NCBI GenBank assembly: GCA_050260055.1
Contig: JBLNBO010000046.1
Coordinates: 1 to 64,000, forward strand
Origin: JBLMYQ01 sp050260055
Lineage (GTDB): Bacteria > Bacillota > Clostridia > Acetivibrionales > UBA4821
Direction of reading: 5' to 3'
DNA: 64,000 nucleotides
In this document: in pieces, positions 32,223 to 40,557 of the stretch
Layout of the letters: each line of letters starts with the position of its first letter
Numbering within the stretch: the first letter of the stretch is position 1
Notes under the pieces: model-generated
Told to the model about the DNA's origin: nothing
Seen by the model: only the letters and a program-made list of their open reading frames with translations
Databases searched by the model: none
Program-made: the position numbers and the translations under genes

Positions 32223-33338
32223 TTATGCTTCAAAAGTATCAGCTACATCCTTTACATATTTTGTAACCTTAATATGCTGCGGGCAATGTTCTTCACACTG
32301 TTTACAATCAATACATTCTGATGCTCTACCATGTATTTTTATATAATTATCATAATATACCTTTTGTGTAGAAAATCCGGCATTCAAGGCTTGTTTTTCA
32401 GCATTATATAATGCAAAATACTTTGGAATGGCTATATTTTTCGGGCAACTCTCTACACAATATTGGCAGGCAGTGCAAGGAATAATAATTGCCTCGTTAA
32501 TAATATTGATAGCCTTTTTCACTATATCATATTCTTCCTCTATAAAAGGCTTAAAATCCTGCATATAACTTGTATTATCCAGCAACTGATCTATATCGGA
32601 CATTCCACTCAAAACCATCATTATTCCTTCGGAGCTTGCCGCATAACGAACAGCCCATGATGTTATTGACATATCCGCATGATAATCCTTAAATAATTTT
32701 TCTGCTTTTTCTGGCACTTTTGCTAGTGTACCACCTTTGACAGGTTCCATAACAATAACCGGTATATTATTCTTTCTAGCTACTTCATAACATTTCCTTG
32801 ACTGAATACTCTCATTATCCCAATCCAGATAATTAATCTGTAATTGAACAAAATCCATTTCTGGGTGCGCTGACAGGATTTCCTCTAACAAATCTGCATT
32901 ATCATGATAGGAGAACCCAATATTTTTGATTTTCCCTTGTTTCTTCTTTTCCTTAATAAATGCAAAACTATCTAATTTTTTGGCCTTCTCATATGACCCT
33001 GCACCTAAGGCATGGAGCATATAGTAATCAAAGTAATCTACACCACATTTTTCTAACTGTTGGTTGAAAATTCTTTCCTGATCTTCTTTGTTTTTTAAAA
33101 GAAATATCGGCAATTTTGTAGCTATAGCAAAGCTATCTCTTTTATGGCGTTTTACTAACGCTTCTCTAAGAGCTGTTTCACTCTTACCCATATGATACAC
33201 ATAAGCTGTATCAAAATAGGTAAAGCCCCTTTCTAAAAAAGTATCAACCATTTTATTTAAAGTTTCCATATCAATACTTGATTGATCATCCTGGCTTTTT
33301 ATCGGCAGCCGCATACAACCAAATCCTAATTTTTTCAT
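32223..33338 (-). CDS. aldo/keto reductase with C-terminal ferredoxin domain
   Basis: This 371-residue protein has an aldo/keto reductase barrel (about 1-275), with GFGCMRLP at the start, the catalytic DTAYVYHMGKSE segment and KLP-type lysine, and a C-terminal region with cysteine motifs CTACQYCVESCPKNI and CIDCKQCEEHCPQHI for two [4Fe-4S] clusters. Such iron-sulphur reductases are common in anaerobes; the substrate is unknown. AAGGAGG precedes the ATG. The promoter at 33361-33391 is of MerR type, so the adjacent regulator probably controls it. Confidence 0.9.
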   Translation of the reverse strand: MKKLGFGCMRLPIKSQDDQSSIDMETLNKMVDTFLERGFTYFDTAYVYHMGKSETALREALVKRHKRDSFAIATKLPIFLLKNKEDQERIFNQQLEKCGVDYFDYYMLHALGAGSYEKAKKLDSFAFIKEKKKQGKIKNIGFSYHDNADLLEEILSAHPEMDFVQLQINYLDWDNESIQSRKCYEVARKNNIPVIVMEPVKGGTLAKVPEKAEKLFKDYHADMSITSWAVRYAASSEGIMMVLSGMSDIDQLLDNTSYMQDFKPFIEEEYDIVKKAINIINEAIIIPCTACQYCVESCPKNIAIPKYFALYNAEKQALNAGFSTQKVYYDNYIKIHGRASECIDCKQCEEHCPQHIKVTKYVKDVADTFEA

Positions 33339-33360
33339 TTTACCTACCTCCTTGAAATTC

Positions 33361-33391
33361 AGTTTATCACTTGAAGCTAACTCCAGGTCAA
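33361..33391 (-). promoter_or_regulatory. MerR-type promoter of the aldo/keto reductase
   Basis: TTGACC (33386-33391) and TAAACT (33361-33366) are separated by 19 bases; the spacer TGGAGTTAGCTTCAAGTGA aligns with that of the merR promoter at 32158-32188. Confidence 0.72.
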
Positions 33392-33460
33392 GTTTTTTTT
33401 GGAGTATATTTTTCTACCTTGTTTAGGTAGTTTACACCTAAAATTATCGGGGAATACATA

Positions 33461-33488
33461 AAAAAGCTGCTGATATTTTGTCAGCAGC
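33461..33488 (-). terminator. terminator of the arsR-hgcAB-acr3 operon
   Basis: On the minus strand, GCTGCTGA and TCAGCAGC pair around CAAAATA and are followed by TTTTTT. Confidence 0.8.
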
Positions 33489-33529
33489 CAAGATTAATCT
33501 AAAACAACTATACGCTATAAATCTATAAT

Positions 33530-34618
33530 TTAAGCTCTTTCTTTAATGTTATGCTTTGGCAAGCCATTTTCATCAAAATATTTGCGTTTAAAGAACAAGG
33601 CTGAGTTTACTAATCCAATCATTACAGGAACTTCAACCAAGGGACCTATAACTGCAGTAAATGCAACATCGGATGCTATACCGAACACAGCTACAGCAAC
33701 TGCAATAGCTAACTCAAAATTGTTGCTTGCTGCTGTAAAAGCAAGAGTAACAGTTTGGTCATATCTAAAGCCGCCTTTGAAGGACATATAAAAACTTACA
33801 AAAAACATAATTGCAAAATAGATTAAGAGCGGTATTGCAATTCTAATTACATTACCCGGATATCTAACAATCTGCTCACCCTTAGTAATAAACATGATTA
33901 TAATTGTGTATAGTAATGCCACCAATGCTACTGGAGAAATCTTCGGAATAAATACTTTCTCGTACCATTCTTTTGTTTTAACCCTTATTAACCCAAATCT
34001 TGTAATAAAACCTGCTGCAAAAGGAATCCCCAAGTAAATAAGTACGCTCTTTGCAACTTCCAGCATTGAGACATTTACAATCTGGCCTCCCCAAGAAAGT
34101 CCCAGCCATTTAGGAAGAAGAGTTACAAATACATAAATATAAACAGTATATAAAAGAATCTGGAAGATAGAATTAAGTGCTACTAAAGCAGCACAGTATT
34201 CATTATCTCCTTTCGCCAGAGTATTCCAAACAATAACCATCGCAATACAGCGTGCTAAACCAATTATAATAAGACCGATTGCGAAGTTCGGCTTATCGCC
34301 AAGCAGTAATATTGCTAATACAAACATCAAAATCGGGCCTATTATCCAGTTTTGCACAAGGGAAAAAGAAAACACCTTCTTATTTTTAAATACTTTTCCG
34401 ATTTCTTCATACTTTACCTTAGCCAGCGGCGGATACATCATTATTATAAGGCCTATAGCTATCGGCCAAGATATTGTCCCTGTACTGAAGTTACTTAATG
34501 ACTTTGCCACATCAGGAAAAAAATATCCTCCTACAACACCAATAGCCATTGCAATAAATATCCATAATGTTAAATACCTATCCAAAAAAGATAATTTTGC
34601 TTTTTGTTCAATATCCAT
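33530..34618 (-). CDS. acr3: arsenite efflux transporter, ACR3 family
   Basis: This 362-residue membrane protein with about ten helices matches ACR3 transporters, which expel arsenite as a proton antiporter. Family blocks include WPIAIGLIIMMYPPLAKVKYEEIG-like text (split here by position, about 50-75), the conserved cysteine in GLARCIAMVIVWN (about 125), and TAASNNFELAIAVAV. TTGGAGGG precedes the ATG. It is the last gene of arsR-hgcA-hgcB-acr3, 21 bases after hgcB. No ArsC reductase is present in the window. Confidence 0.93.
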   Translation of the reverse strand: MDIEQKAKLSFLDRYLTLWIFIAMAIGVVGGYFFPDVAKSLSNFSTGTISWPIAIGLIIMMYPPLAKVKYEEIGKVFKNKKVFSFSLVQNWIIGPILMFVLAILLLGDKPNFAIGLIIIGLARCIAMVIVWNTLAKGDNEYCAALVALNSIFQILLYTVYIYVFVTLLPKWLGLSWGGQIVNVSMLEVAKSVLIYLGIPFAAGFITRFGLIRVKTKEWYEKVFIPKISPVALVALLYTIIIMFITKGEQIVRYPGNVIRIAIPLLIYFAIMFFVSFYMSFKGGFRYDQTVTLAFTAASNNFELAIAVAVAVFGIASDVAFTAVIGPLVEVPVMIGLVNSALFFKRKYFDENGLPKHNIKERA

Positions 34619-34639
34619 AGAATCCCTCCAAAATATATT

Positions 34640-34942
34640 TTAGCAACAACCGCTGCCATCATTGCCGCCTGAACAATCGCAGCTAGGCTCTGTTCCAGTC
34701 AGCCATCCTTTAATTATTGCAGCTGCGCAGCCAACTCCAGGATTTACTTCTATTGCATTGAATGGGCAGTTCTTTGCGCAAGCTCCACATTCCATACAAC
34801 TGTTCTTATCAACAATTCGAGCCTTGCCGTCTTTCAAATCAAATACTTTATGCGGGCAGACTTCAGTACACCTTCCACATCCGGTACATTTCTCTGATTT
34901 AAATTTCAACGCAGCAACATCTTTTAAGTATTTATGCTTCAT
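34640..34942 (-). CDS. hgcB: mercury methylation ferredoxin HgcB
   Basis: This 100-residue ferredoxin has two [4Fe-4S] motifs, CTGCGRCTEVCP (about 19-30) and CMECGACAKNCP (about 49-60). It also has the HgcB-specific cysteine in NPGVGCAAAI (about 72) and a C-terminal tail with vicinal cysteines (SCDCSGG, ending GCC). HgcB is thought to reduce the corrinoid of HgcA and hand over Hg(II). It lies 11 bases after hgcA, and AAGGAGG precedes the ATG. A plain dicluster ferredoxin is the alternative, but the extra cysteines and the neighbour make HgcB far more likely. Confidence 0.93.
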   Translation of the reverse strand: MKHKYLKDVAALKFKSEKCTGCGRCTEVCPHKVFDLKDGKARIVDKNSCMECGACAKNCPFNAIEVNPGVGCAAAIIKGWLTGTEPSCDCSGGNDGSGCC

Positions 34943-34953
34943 AATCTTCCTCC

Positions 34954-36141
34954 TTAAAACCGGATAAGGCTATTAGCCAATATCAAAATCGCGCCTAAAC
35001 CTATCGATATAATAATAGCAGGAATAGCTATTTTCATCTCCTTTAATACACCGGAAAATGATGTATAAGTTGAACAACCTGTAAAGTTCATTGCACAAAA
35101 TGCAGATACTGATGGCAAAACCAGCAAATATCCTACAGCTCTTATCCAGTTATACGAGGATACTCCAGGCCATCCATTAAGTATGTTTAGACTTATAGCC
35201 CAGAACAAACCTAATAGCCATCCCTTCCATGCAAAAGCCCTGCCAGGAATCCAAGGCAGCAGTACGGGAGTTACTACACATCCCACTACCAATGCACCTA
35301 TATATCCATAAAAATCAATTAAACCAAAAGGTTTAATTGATATAAGATTCAATAAAAACAGTATACCAAAAATCATTAGAGATATTTTAAAAGTACTTAC
35401 CAATTCTATTGGCGTTAAAACAAGCCTATCGTATGTTGTAAAATTAACTGTACGCATTTTTTCAGTTGCTTTCATTCCCAAACTGATAAATTCTTTTAGA
35501 TCCTTTGCCCTGACTGGTCCATAAACTACTTTAAATCCAGAATGTTTTGTAACTTCATGAGCACTTACGCCTGGTGCTCCTAACTGTGGCAATATCAAAG
35601 TCCTGTGTGTCACAACCTTTGAAAGCTCTGTTTTATTTATGCGATTTACAATTTCCTTTGTACCAAATGTACCTTTTCCGGCAGCACACCAAACATTAAT
35701 ACCTTTCGTATCAAGTACGAGTATCCACGCATCAATGCCTGCTAATTCCTTTCTCAATGAGTCAAAGGTTAATTTGTAATTTGCAGTAACCAGTACAGGT
35801 GAAGTGTCTTTCGGTGCACCCACAGCATAAAGCCCAGGATTTATTTTATAGTTCATCCTATTTATTCCCCAGCGGGCTTTCCAGGCACCAATGGTATCAC
35901 TAAAATTTAATTTAGTTGAAACCTGTGGTAATGAACCAACAGCCGTCTCAACTTTGCCAACTTCCCATTCTTCCTTTTTAACATATTGTGTCTCGGATTC
36001 TGAAGAACAGGTTCCTCCACAGCAGCAGGAATTTTCTTTAGGCAAATCTTTTTTATCAACCTTACTAACTCTAGGTTTAACCCTTACTACTTTAGCTTTT
36101 AATTTCTCACTATCCGAATCACAGCATTTATTGTTTTCCAA
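34954..36141 (-). CDS. hgcA: mercury methylation corrinoid protein HgcA with cysteine-rich N-terminal extension
   Basis: This 395-residue protein carries the diagnostic HgcA cap-helix motif NVWCAAGKGTF (149-159), whose Cys152 should be the lower axial ligand of the cobalamin that transfers a methyl group to Hg(II). The corrinoid domain (about 85-245) is followed by five membrane helices (about 255-395), as in known HgcA. The first 60 residues are an extension with C6-C7, C39-C40-C41 and C45. The start is TTG, with GGGGGTGG 4 bases upstream, which supports the extension. It is followed by hgcB and preceded by arsR. Confidence 0.95.
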   Translation of the reverse strand: MENNKCCDSDSEKLKAKVVRVKPRVSKVDKKDLPKENSCCCGGTCSSESETQYVKKEEWEVGKVETAVGSLPQVSTKLNFSDTIGAWKARWGINRMNYKINPGLYAVGAPKDTSPVLVTANYKLTFDSLRKELAGIDAWILVLDTKGINVWCAAGKGTFGTKEIVNRINKTELSKVVTHRTLILPQLGAPGVSAHEVTKHSGFKVVYGPVRAKDLKEFISLGMKATEKMRTVNFTTYDRLVLTPIELVSTFKISLMIFGILFLLNLISIKPFGLIDFYGYIGALVVGCVVTPVLLPWIPGRAFAWKGWLLGLFWAISLNILNGWPGVSSYNWIRAVGYLLVLPSVSAFCAMNFTGCSTYTSFSGVLKEMKIAIPAIIISIGLGAILILANSLIRF

Positions 36142-36183
36142 GGTTCCACCCCCAATTAAATTACAAGCATTTCTAACTATGAG

Positions 36184-36504
36184 TTAACATTCGCATTTTA
36201 AATTTTCTTTATTTTCACACTTATTAGTGTCCGTAACTAAACTCATAAGAAATAATATAAGCTTATTGCAATTAGTATTATTCAGCGAATAGAAGCTCCA
36301 GAGTCCTGCCTTCCTGCATTCTACTAGGCCGCACTCCATTAATACCTTCATGTGATGCGATAGTGTTGGCTGCGTAAAATCAAATTCTTCAAGTATATGG
36401 CATGCACATCTTTCTCCACAAGACAACATATCGATTATCTTAAGTCTGTTCGAATCTGCAAGTGCTTTCATAATTTTTTCATTATCATCGTAGTTTAGGT
36501 CCAT
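36184..36504 (-). CDS. arsR: ArsR-family repressor heading the hgcAB-acr3 operon
   Basis: This 106-residue winged-helix repressor of the ArsR/SmtB family has a metal site in CGERCACHILEEF (compare ELCVCDL of ArsR), a recognition helix FTQPTLSHHMKVLMECGLV, and extra cysteines near the C-terminus (CENKENLKCEC). It should release DNA on binding As(III) or Sb(III). AAGGAGTG precedes the ATG. It is the first gene of the operon, and two inverted repeats (36520-36535, 36545-36560) flank and overlap its promoter. Confidence 0.92.
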   Translation of the reverse strand: MDLNYDDNEKIMKALADSNRLKIIDMLSCGERCACHILEEFDFTQPTLSHHMKVLMECGLVECRKAGLWSFYSLNNTNCNKLILFLMSLVTDTNKCENKENLKCEC

Positions 36505-36519
36505 ATAATCACTCCTTAC

Positions 36520-36570
36520 ATAGATAAGTATCTATATGTATAATATATATAGTTATCTATGTTATGTCAA
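36520..36570 (-). promoter_or_regulatory. promoter with two ArsR-type operators
   Basis: On the minus strand, TTGACA (36565-36570) and TATATT (36542-36547) are 17 bases apart. Operator 1 (36520-36535) is a perfect ATAGATA-AG-TATCTAT between -10 and the start codon. Operator 2 (36545-36560) is ATATATA-GT-TATCTAT (one mismatch) between -35 and -10. Confidence 0.75.
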
Positions 36571-36703
36571 TATATTCTCTATAATATGGCAATAAACTCA
36601 TAATAACATTCACCTATTTCTATATACTATTCTATGTATCTTATTTGGAATTGTTCTTAATTTATTTAATAATTTTTTATGATATCAGAATAAAATAAAA
36701 TAG

Positions 36704-36740
36704 AAGTGATAGGTTTTACAACATAAACCTACCACTTTTT
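36704..36740. terminator. terminator hairpin downstream of the permease fusion gene
   Basis: AAGTGATAGGTTT pairs with AAACCTACCACTT (one mismatch) around an 8-base loop. It lies about 180 bases past the permease stop, and a T-run is present on the plus strand. Confidence 0.55.
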
Positions 36741-36917
36741 ATAATTACAAATGTCATATTCCACATTTACTATATCTTTCTTTGGTACAACCCGTTTTTT
36801 CTCTAATCTTTTTATTCTTTTGTGTAAATACAAAATGCGATGTAACTCTAATTTTTTGCATTATCTACTAACTTTTCTTTATAACTTTTGGGTAAGACAT
36901 TTTCATCATGCTTAAAT

Positions 36918-39242
36918 TTACTGTACTGTGATCGTAGTTGCAACGCTCACTGTTTCGCCAACTGACTGAGCCGCTACGGAAATAGTATCCCCTTGAGACA
37001 AAATCAACCCAGAAACAATCCAGTTTCCATTGGTATCTACAATGGCCAGTTGAGCCATCCCATTAACACTAAACACTACGTTTGAACCAGCAGGTGCAGT
37101 TCCTGATACTGTTGTGGCTCCTGCTGTTACAATCCCAGAAATTACTGGTGCTGCTGTTTGAATTGGGGTTGGGACTGCTGATACTTCTACCATATATAAA
37201 GTTTTACCATCGGCAGCTATAACAGCCGGTAAGGCTACCCCATTAACGCTTACCACTACACTTGAGCCAGCAGGAGCTTTCCCTGATATAGATGTATTGG
37301 CTGCTGTAACTTTTCCAGAAATTATCGGTTCCGCGGTTTGAAGCGGCTTTGGAGTTACAATCTTTATTGTTTCTGTATTCACTGTTTCACCAGCATATTC
37401 TGCGTTTACAGAAAGAGAATCACCTTGTGACAATTTTAAATCGGATACTGTCCAATTCCCGCCATTTGCCACTACTGCTGGCTGGGCTTTTCCGTTAACG
37501 TTAAGCACTACATTTGTACCGGAAGGTGCTTTTCCCGAAACAGTTTTATCCGCAGCTGTTACTTTCCCGGAAATGATTGGCTCTGCGGTTTGAATTGGGG
37601 CTGGAACTACTGTTATTATTACTGCAGTGCTTACTCTTTTACCAACCGATTGAGCAGTTACAGAAATGATATCCCCTTGTGATAAGTCTAACCCTGATAC
37701 CTTCCAGTTGCCCCCATCAGCTGAAACAGCAGTTTGGGCTACATTGTTAATACTAAGTATAACATTTGATCCGGAAGGGGCTTTTCCTGATACAGCTGAA
37801 TCTGCATCTGTTATTGCTCTGGAAATAACCGGTGCCGATGTTTGAGGCGGAGCCTCAGCTACTATGGCAGTAGTTTTTGTACTTATTGTTTCACTTGGAT
37901 ACTGAGCGGTTACGGAAATAATATCTCCTTCTGCCAGTTTTAGCCCAGACACTGCCCAATCGCCACTGGCATCTACACCTGCTTTTTGATTTACGAGGAT
38001 TAACAGCCAACGAATTCCGGTAAGGACTACAATCAAGACAATAGCTCCAGCAACACTCCAAAGAGGTAGTGAAAATAACAGTGTGATGCACGCAACAATA
38101 CCTAACCATGAAATAATTGGCCAAGTAATTCGGTTTTCCTTGGTCACCTTTAGAGCAGCCAGGTTAGTTATTATATACCAGATAAGCGTACAGGTACTTG
38201 CCACCGGAACAAGTTGTCTCAACGGAACCAAATTAACAAGTGCCAAACCTACGATAGTTAGTAGTAAAATTGCAAATTGTGGGGTTTTTAAACGTTTATG
38301 CACAGTACCGAGCAAATACGGCAATTCATGTTCTTGCCCCATGGCATGTCCTACCTTTGAGGTACTCATTAGGTCACCTAGTATATCGCTAAATGCTAAT
38401 ATCCACGCGGATAATAGTATAATATATATACCCCATCCTGCAGTTGCCTTTGTTGCCCCAAGGAAAAGTGGAGTATCGCTCTTACCCATAGCATTAGCAC
38501 CAAGCACACCAAGTGTAACTCCTGCAACAATTGTATAAATAATTGCAGCAATTAAAATTCCGCCAATAATTGCAAATGGTATTGACCTACGTGGATTCTT
38601 AATTTCATTCGCCATGATTGCTGTACGTTGAAAACCATCCCACGACCAAAAAAATGCTGCTGCTCCACTTAAAATACCTGTTATTCCAGGTCCGAAAACT
38701 GGGGACAGATTTTGCACCTTTACACTTGGTATAGAAAAACCAACATACACTATTAGAAGGATTAAATTAATAAAAAATATGCTAATTATTGCATTAGCAG
38801 TAGGTGTTATTCCGAAGAAATTTACCGCGGCGACAACCAGTATAGCAATACTTGCCATAAGGGGTATGGGCAATCCATGAAACATTTGCGACGAATAGTG
38901 AGCAAACCCAAGTGCGGCAATACCAAGACCTACAATGCCTTTAATTAAATATGAAATACCAGCAGCGAAACTGATTGTTGGATTACCAAAAATTCGCATC
39001 CATATGAAAGCCCCACCTTCTTCGGGATAGTTAACACCTGCCTGCGCCGCACTGATACCTGTCATTAATACAATTACACAGCCAATGAGCATTGCAATTA
39101 AAATACCACTTTGGGCTTTGCTTGTTGCTACTCCCAATGTGGTGAATATACCAGTACCAACCATCATTCCCGCTGTAAGAAGTAGTGCAGCTATTTTTCC
39201 CAAACTTCCTTTGCTGGAACCTGTTGAATTAGAATTGCCCAT
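36918..39242 (-). CDS. APC-family amino acid permease fused to C-terminal Ig-like repeats
   Basis: This 774-residue protein has an N-terminal APC-superfamily permease (about 1-420, twelve apparent helices; GMMVGTGIFTTLG in helix 1). From about 425 it carries tandem repeats of about 80-85 residues with the pattern SGKAPSGTNVVLNVNG, GGNWTVSDLKLSQGD, SLSVNAEY, as in bacterial Ig-like adhesion domains. The first repeat lacks its N-terminal half (it begins VDASGDWAVSGL), and the penultimate one is shortened. With twelve helices the repeats would face the cytoplasm, odd for Ig-like domains. The junction is in frame. The transported substrate is unknown. Confidence 0.8.
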   Translation of the reverse strand: MGNSNSTGSSKGSLGKIAALLLTAGMMVGTGIFTTLGVATSKAQSGILIAMLIGCVIVLMTGISAAQAGVNYPEEGGAFIWMRIFGNPTISFAAGISYLIKGIVGLGIAALGFAHYSSQMFHGLPIPLMASIAILVVAAVNFFGITPTANAIISIFFINLILLIVYVGFSIPSVKVQNLSPVFGPGITGILSGAAAFFWSWDGFQRTAIMANEIKNPRRSIPFAIIGGILIAAIIYTIVAGVTLGVLGANAMGKSDTPLFLGATKATAGWGIYIILLSAWILAFSDILGDLMSTSKVGHAMGQEHELPYLLGTVHKRLKTPQFAILLLTIVGLALVNLVPLRQLVPVASTCTLIWYIITNLAALKVTKENRITWPIISWLGIVACITLLFSLPLWSVAGAIVLIVVLTGIRWLLILVNQKAGVDASGDWAVSGLKLAEGDIISVTAQYPSETISTKTTAIVAEAPPQTSAPVISRAITDADSAVSGKAPSGSNVILSINNVAQTAVSADGGNWKVSGLDLSQGDIISVTAQSVGKRVSTAVIITVVPAPIQTAEPIISGKVTAADKTVSGKAPSGTNVVLNVNGKAQPAVVANGGNWTVSDLKLSQGDSLSVNAEYAGETVNTETIKIVTPKPLQTAEPIISGKVTAANTSISGKAPAGSSVVVSVNGVALPAVIAADGKTLYMVEVSAVPTPIQTAAPVISGIVTAGATTVSGTAPAGSNVVFSVNGMAQLAIVDTNGNWIVSGLILSQGDTISVAAQSVGETVSVATTITVQ

Positions 39243-39253
39243 ATCATATGTTT

Positions 39254-39310
39254 CCTTTATTTTAAAAGCTTTTGTTAATTTAAATCCAACAAAAAGCTTC
39301 TATTTTTCTC
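39254..39310 (-). promoter_or_regulatory. hairpin in the permease leader
   Basis: On the minus strand, AAGCTTTTTGTT and AACAAAAGCTT pair across about 11 bases, directly upstream of the ribosome site AAAGGAAA. Its role (attenuator, or end of the DUF1259 transcript) is not known. Confidence 0.35.
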
Positions 39311-39420
39311 TTTTTTGTTCTTATAATTCCAAATAAGGGCTTTGGATATGCGCTTTCAAATGATTTTTAATAAATACAATTTTATTAATCATCATAGCAG
39401 CACGAGCATTAAAATATTTT

Positions 39421-40386
39421 CTAGCTTCTAACTGTATTGGTTCGTCCAAGTGCCTGTCTAAGAGCATAAGCTAGTTTTTCAGGGTTATCTACAGCCCAAA
39501 AATGTAGGAAGAACAACCGGGGAGATTCATAAAGCATATGATTGTGGATAGCAGTAACAGTAATACCATTTTCTTTTAGTGTACGAATGACCGGATTAAC
39601 TTCTTTTGCAATTAGAACAAAATCTCCTGTTGTTGCAGCGTTTTCTCCTTCTGCTTGGAAATTGATTGCTTGAGAAATTCCCATACTCGGTGGTATTTCC
39701 ATTCCAAACTCTCTTATTTTGTCGGCTCTAGGAAATGAGAACTGTATTACCTTGCCAACACAGTTACCCTTCTTTCCCATAATTATTTCAACAGCACTCC
39801 AATACTCCTGCGGCAAGGTTTGGCTCGTTGTATGACCTGTGAGGGGCGTTTTTGTCATAGAAAAAACATTTTTAATACCTTGAGCTAACTTAACTGCATC
39901 TCCTATACCTGAAAAGTGTAGATACATAATTCTGGGTAATTCATGAAGAAGGTGATTGTGAAGGGCGGTAATTTTAAAGCCGTTTGCAATTAGCTGCGAT
40001 GCCACGGGATCAATTTCGTTCTCTAAAAGAACAATGTCGCCCATAACCATACTTTGATTACCTACATTATGAAAAGCCATCCAAGAAGTGAGCGCAAGTT
40101 CAGGCTCTATTGAAACTGGCCCAATGCTTACTTTCAAGTCATAGCGTGGAAATGTGAACTTCAAAACACCATCCTGCATAGTCCCTTTTTTCCCAATTAT
40201 TTTCTCAATCGATTCCCGATCTATGGGATTTTCAATTTGTAACGCATTTTTAGCGTAATCAATATAAGATGGTAGATGCGGGTAGTATATATTATTTGTT
40301 TGGATTAATCTCTGGTATTCTGTTCCAAAATTCTGCGGAACATACGGCGATGTATTACCAGGCGGAAACCCATATAAAAATGACAT
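39421..40386 (-). CDS. protein with two DUF1259 repeats
   Basis: This 321-residue protein consists of two copies of a DUF1259 (LppY/LpqO-type) unit, at about 55-180 and 195-315. Each copy has GKKG, a beta segment with FTFPR or FSFPR, a TGD- or MGD-type turn, and a histidine motif, ALHNHLLHELPRIMYLHFSG and AIHNHMLYESPRLFFLHFWA. The paired HNH plus trailing histidines suggest a metal or ligand site, but no activity is known. No signal peptide is evident. TGGAGG precedes the ATG. It lies between two transport genes; no functional link is shown. Confidence 0.85.
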   Translation of the reverse strand: MSFLYGFPPGNTSPYVPQNFGTEYQRLIQTNNIYYPHLPSYIDYAKNALQIENPIDRESIEKIIGKKGTMQDGVLKFTFPRYDLKVSIGPVSIEPELALTSWMAFHNVGNQSMVMGDIVLLENEIDPVASQLIANGFKITALHNHLLHELPRIMYLHFSGIGDAVKLAQGIKNVFSMTKTPLTGHTTSQTLPQEYWSAVEIIMGKKGNCVGKVIQFSFPRADKIREFGMEIPPSMGISQAINFQAEGENAATTGDFVLIAKEVNPVIRTLKENGITVTAIHNHMLYESPRLFFLHFWAVDNPEKLAYALRQALGRTNTVRS

Positions 40387-40397
40387 TGTTTTACCTC

Positions 40398-40444
40398 CAT
40401 ATTTACATAAAATAAAAAACTCTTATTCATTTTATGTAAATATG
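40398..40444 (-). promoter_or_regulatory. perfect 16-bp inverted repeat abutting the DUF1259 gene's ribosome site
   Basis: The arms CATATTTACATAAAAT (40398-40413) and its exact complement (40429-40444) flank a 15-base loop. On the minus strand the second arm ends at the first base of GGAGG, so folding could affect initiation. An operator is the alternative. Confidence 0.5.
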
Positions 40445-40477
40445 AATTAATAGGTTCAAAATAGGTTCCAAGTATAG

Positions 40478-40529
40478 TTGACAAAAATGCTAATTCTTTT
40501 TACAATAAATATGCCCCATAGGGGCATAT
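40478..40529 (+). promoter_or_regulatory. promoter and CsoR-type operator of the metal ATPase gene
   Basis: TTGACA (40478-40483) and TACAAT (40501-40506) have a 17-base spacer. Immediately downstream is a perfect palindrome with arms ATATGCCCC and GGGGCATAT around ATA (40509-40529). G/C-tract dyads in A/T surroundings are typical of CsoR/RcnR-family operators, and such a regulator is encoded after the ATPase. Confidence 0.72.
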
Positions 40530-40557
40530 GGTATATTTGTATTGGGGGTATTTAGTT

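Larger units (their letters stand above)
36505..36917. other. intergenic region with the ars/hgc promoter and a terminator
   Basis: It holds the arsR promoter and operators (36520-36570) and a hairpin terminator (36704-36740). The remainder is very AT-rich with no gene seen. Confidence 0.6.

Noticed and set aside
39421..40386. HNH endonuclease, from the two HNH tripeptides
   Set aside because: The histidines belong to the DUF1259 repeat pattern, and the beta-beta-alpha metal motif of HNH nucleases is not evident.
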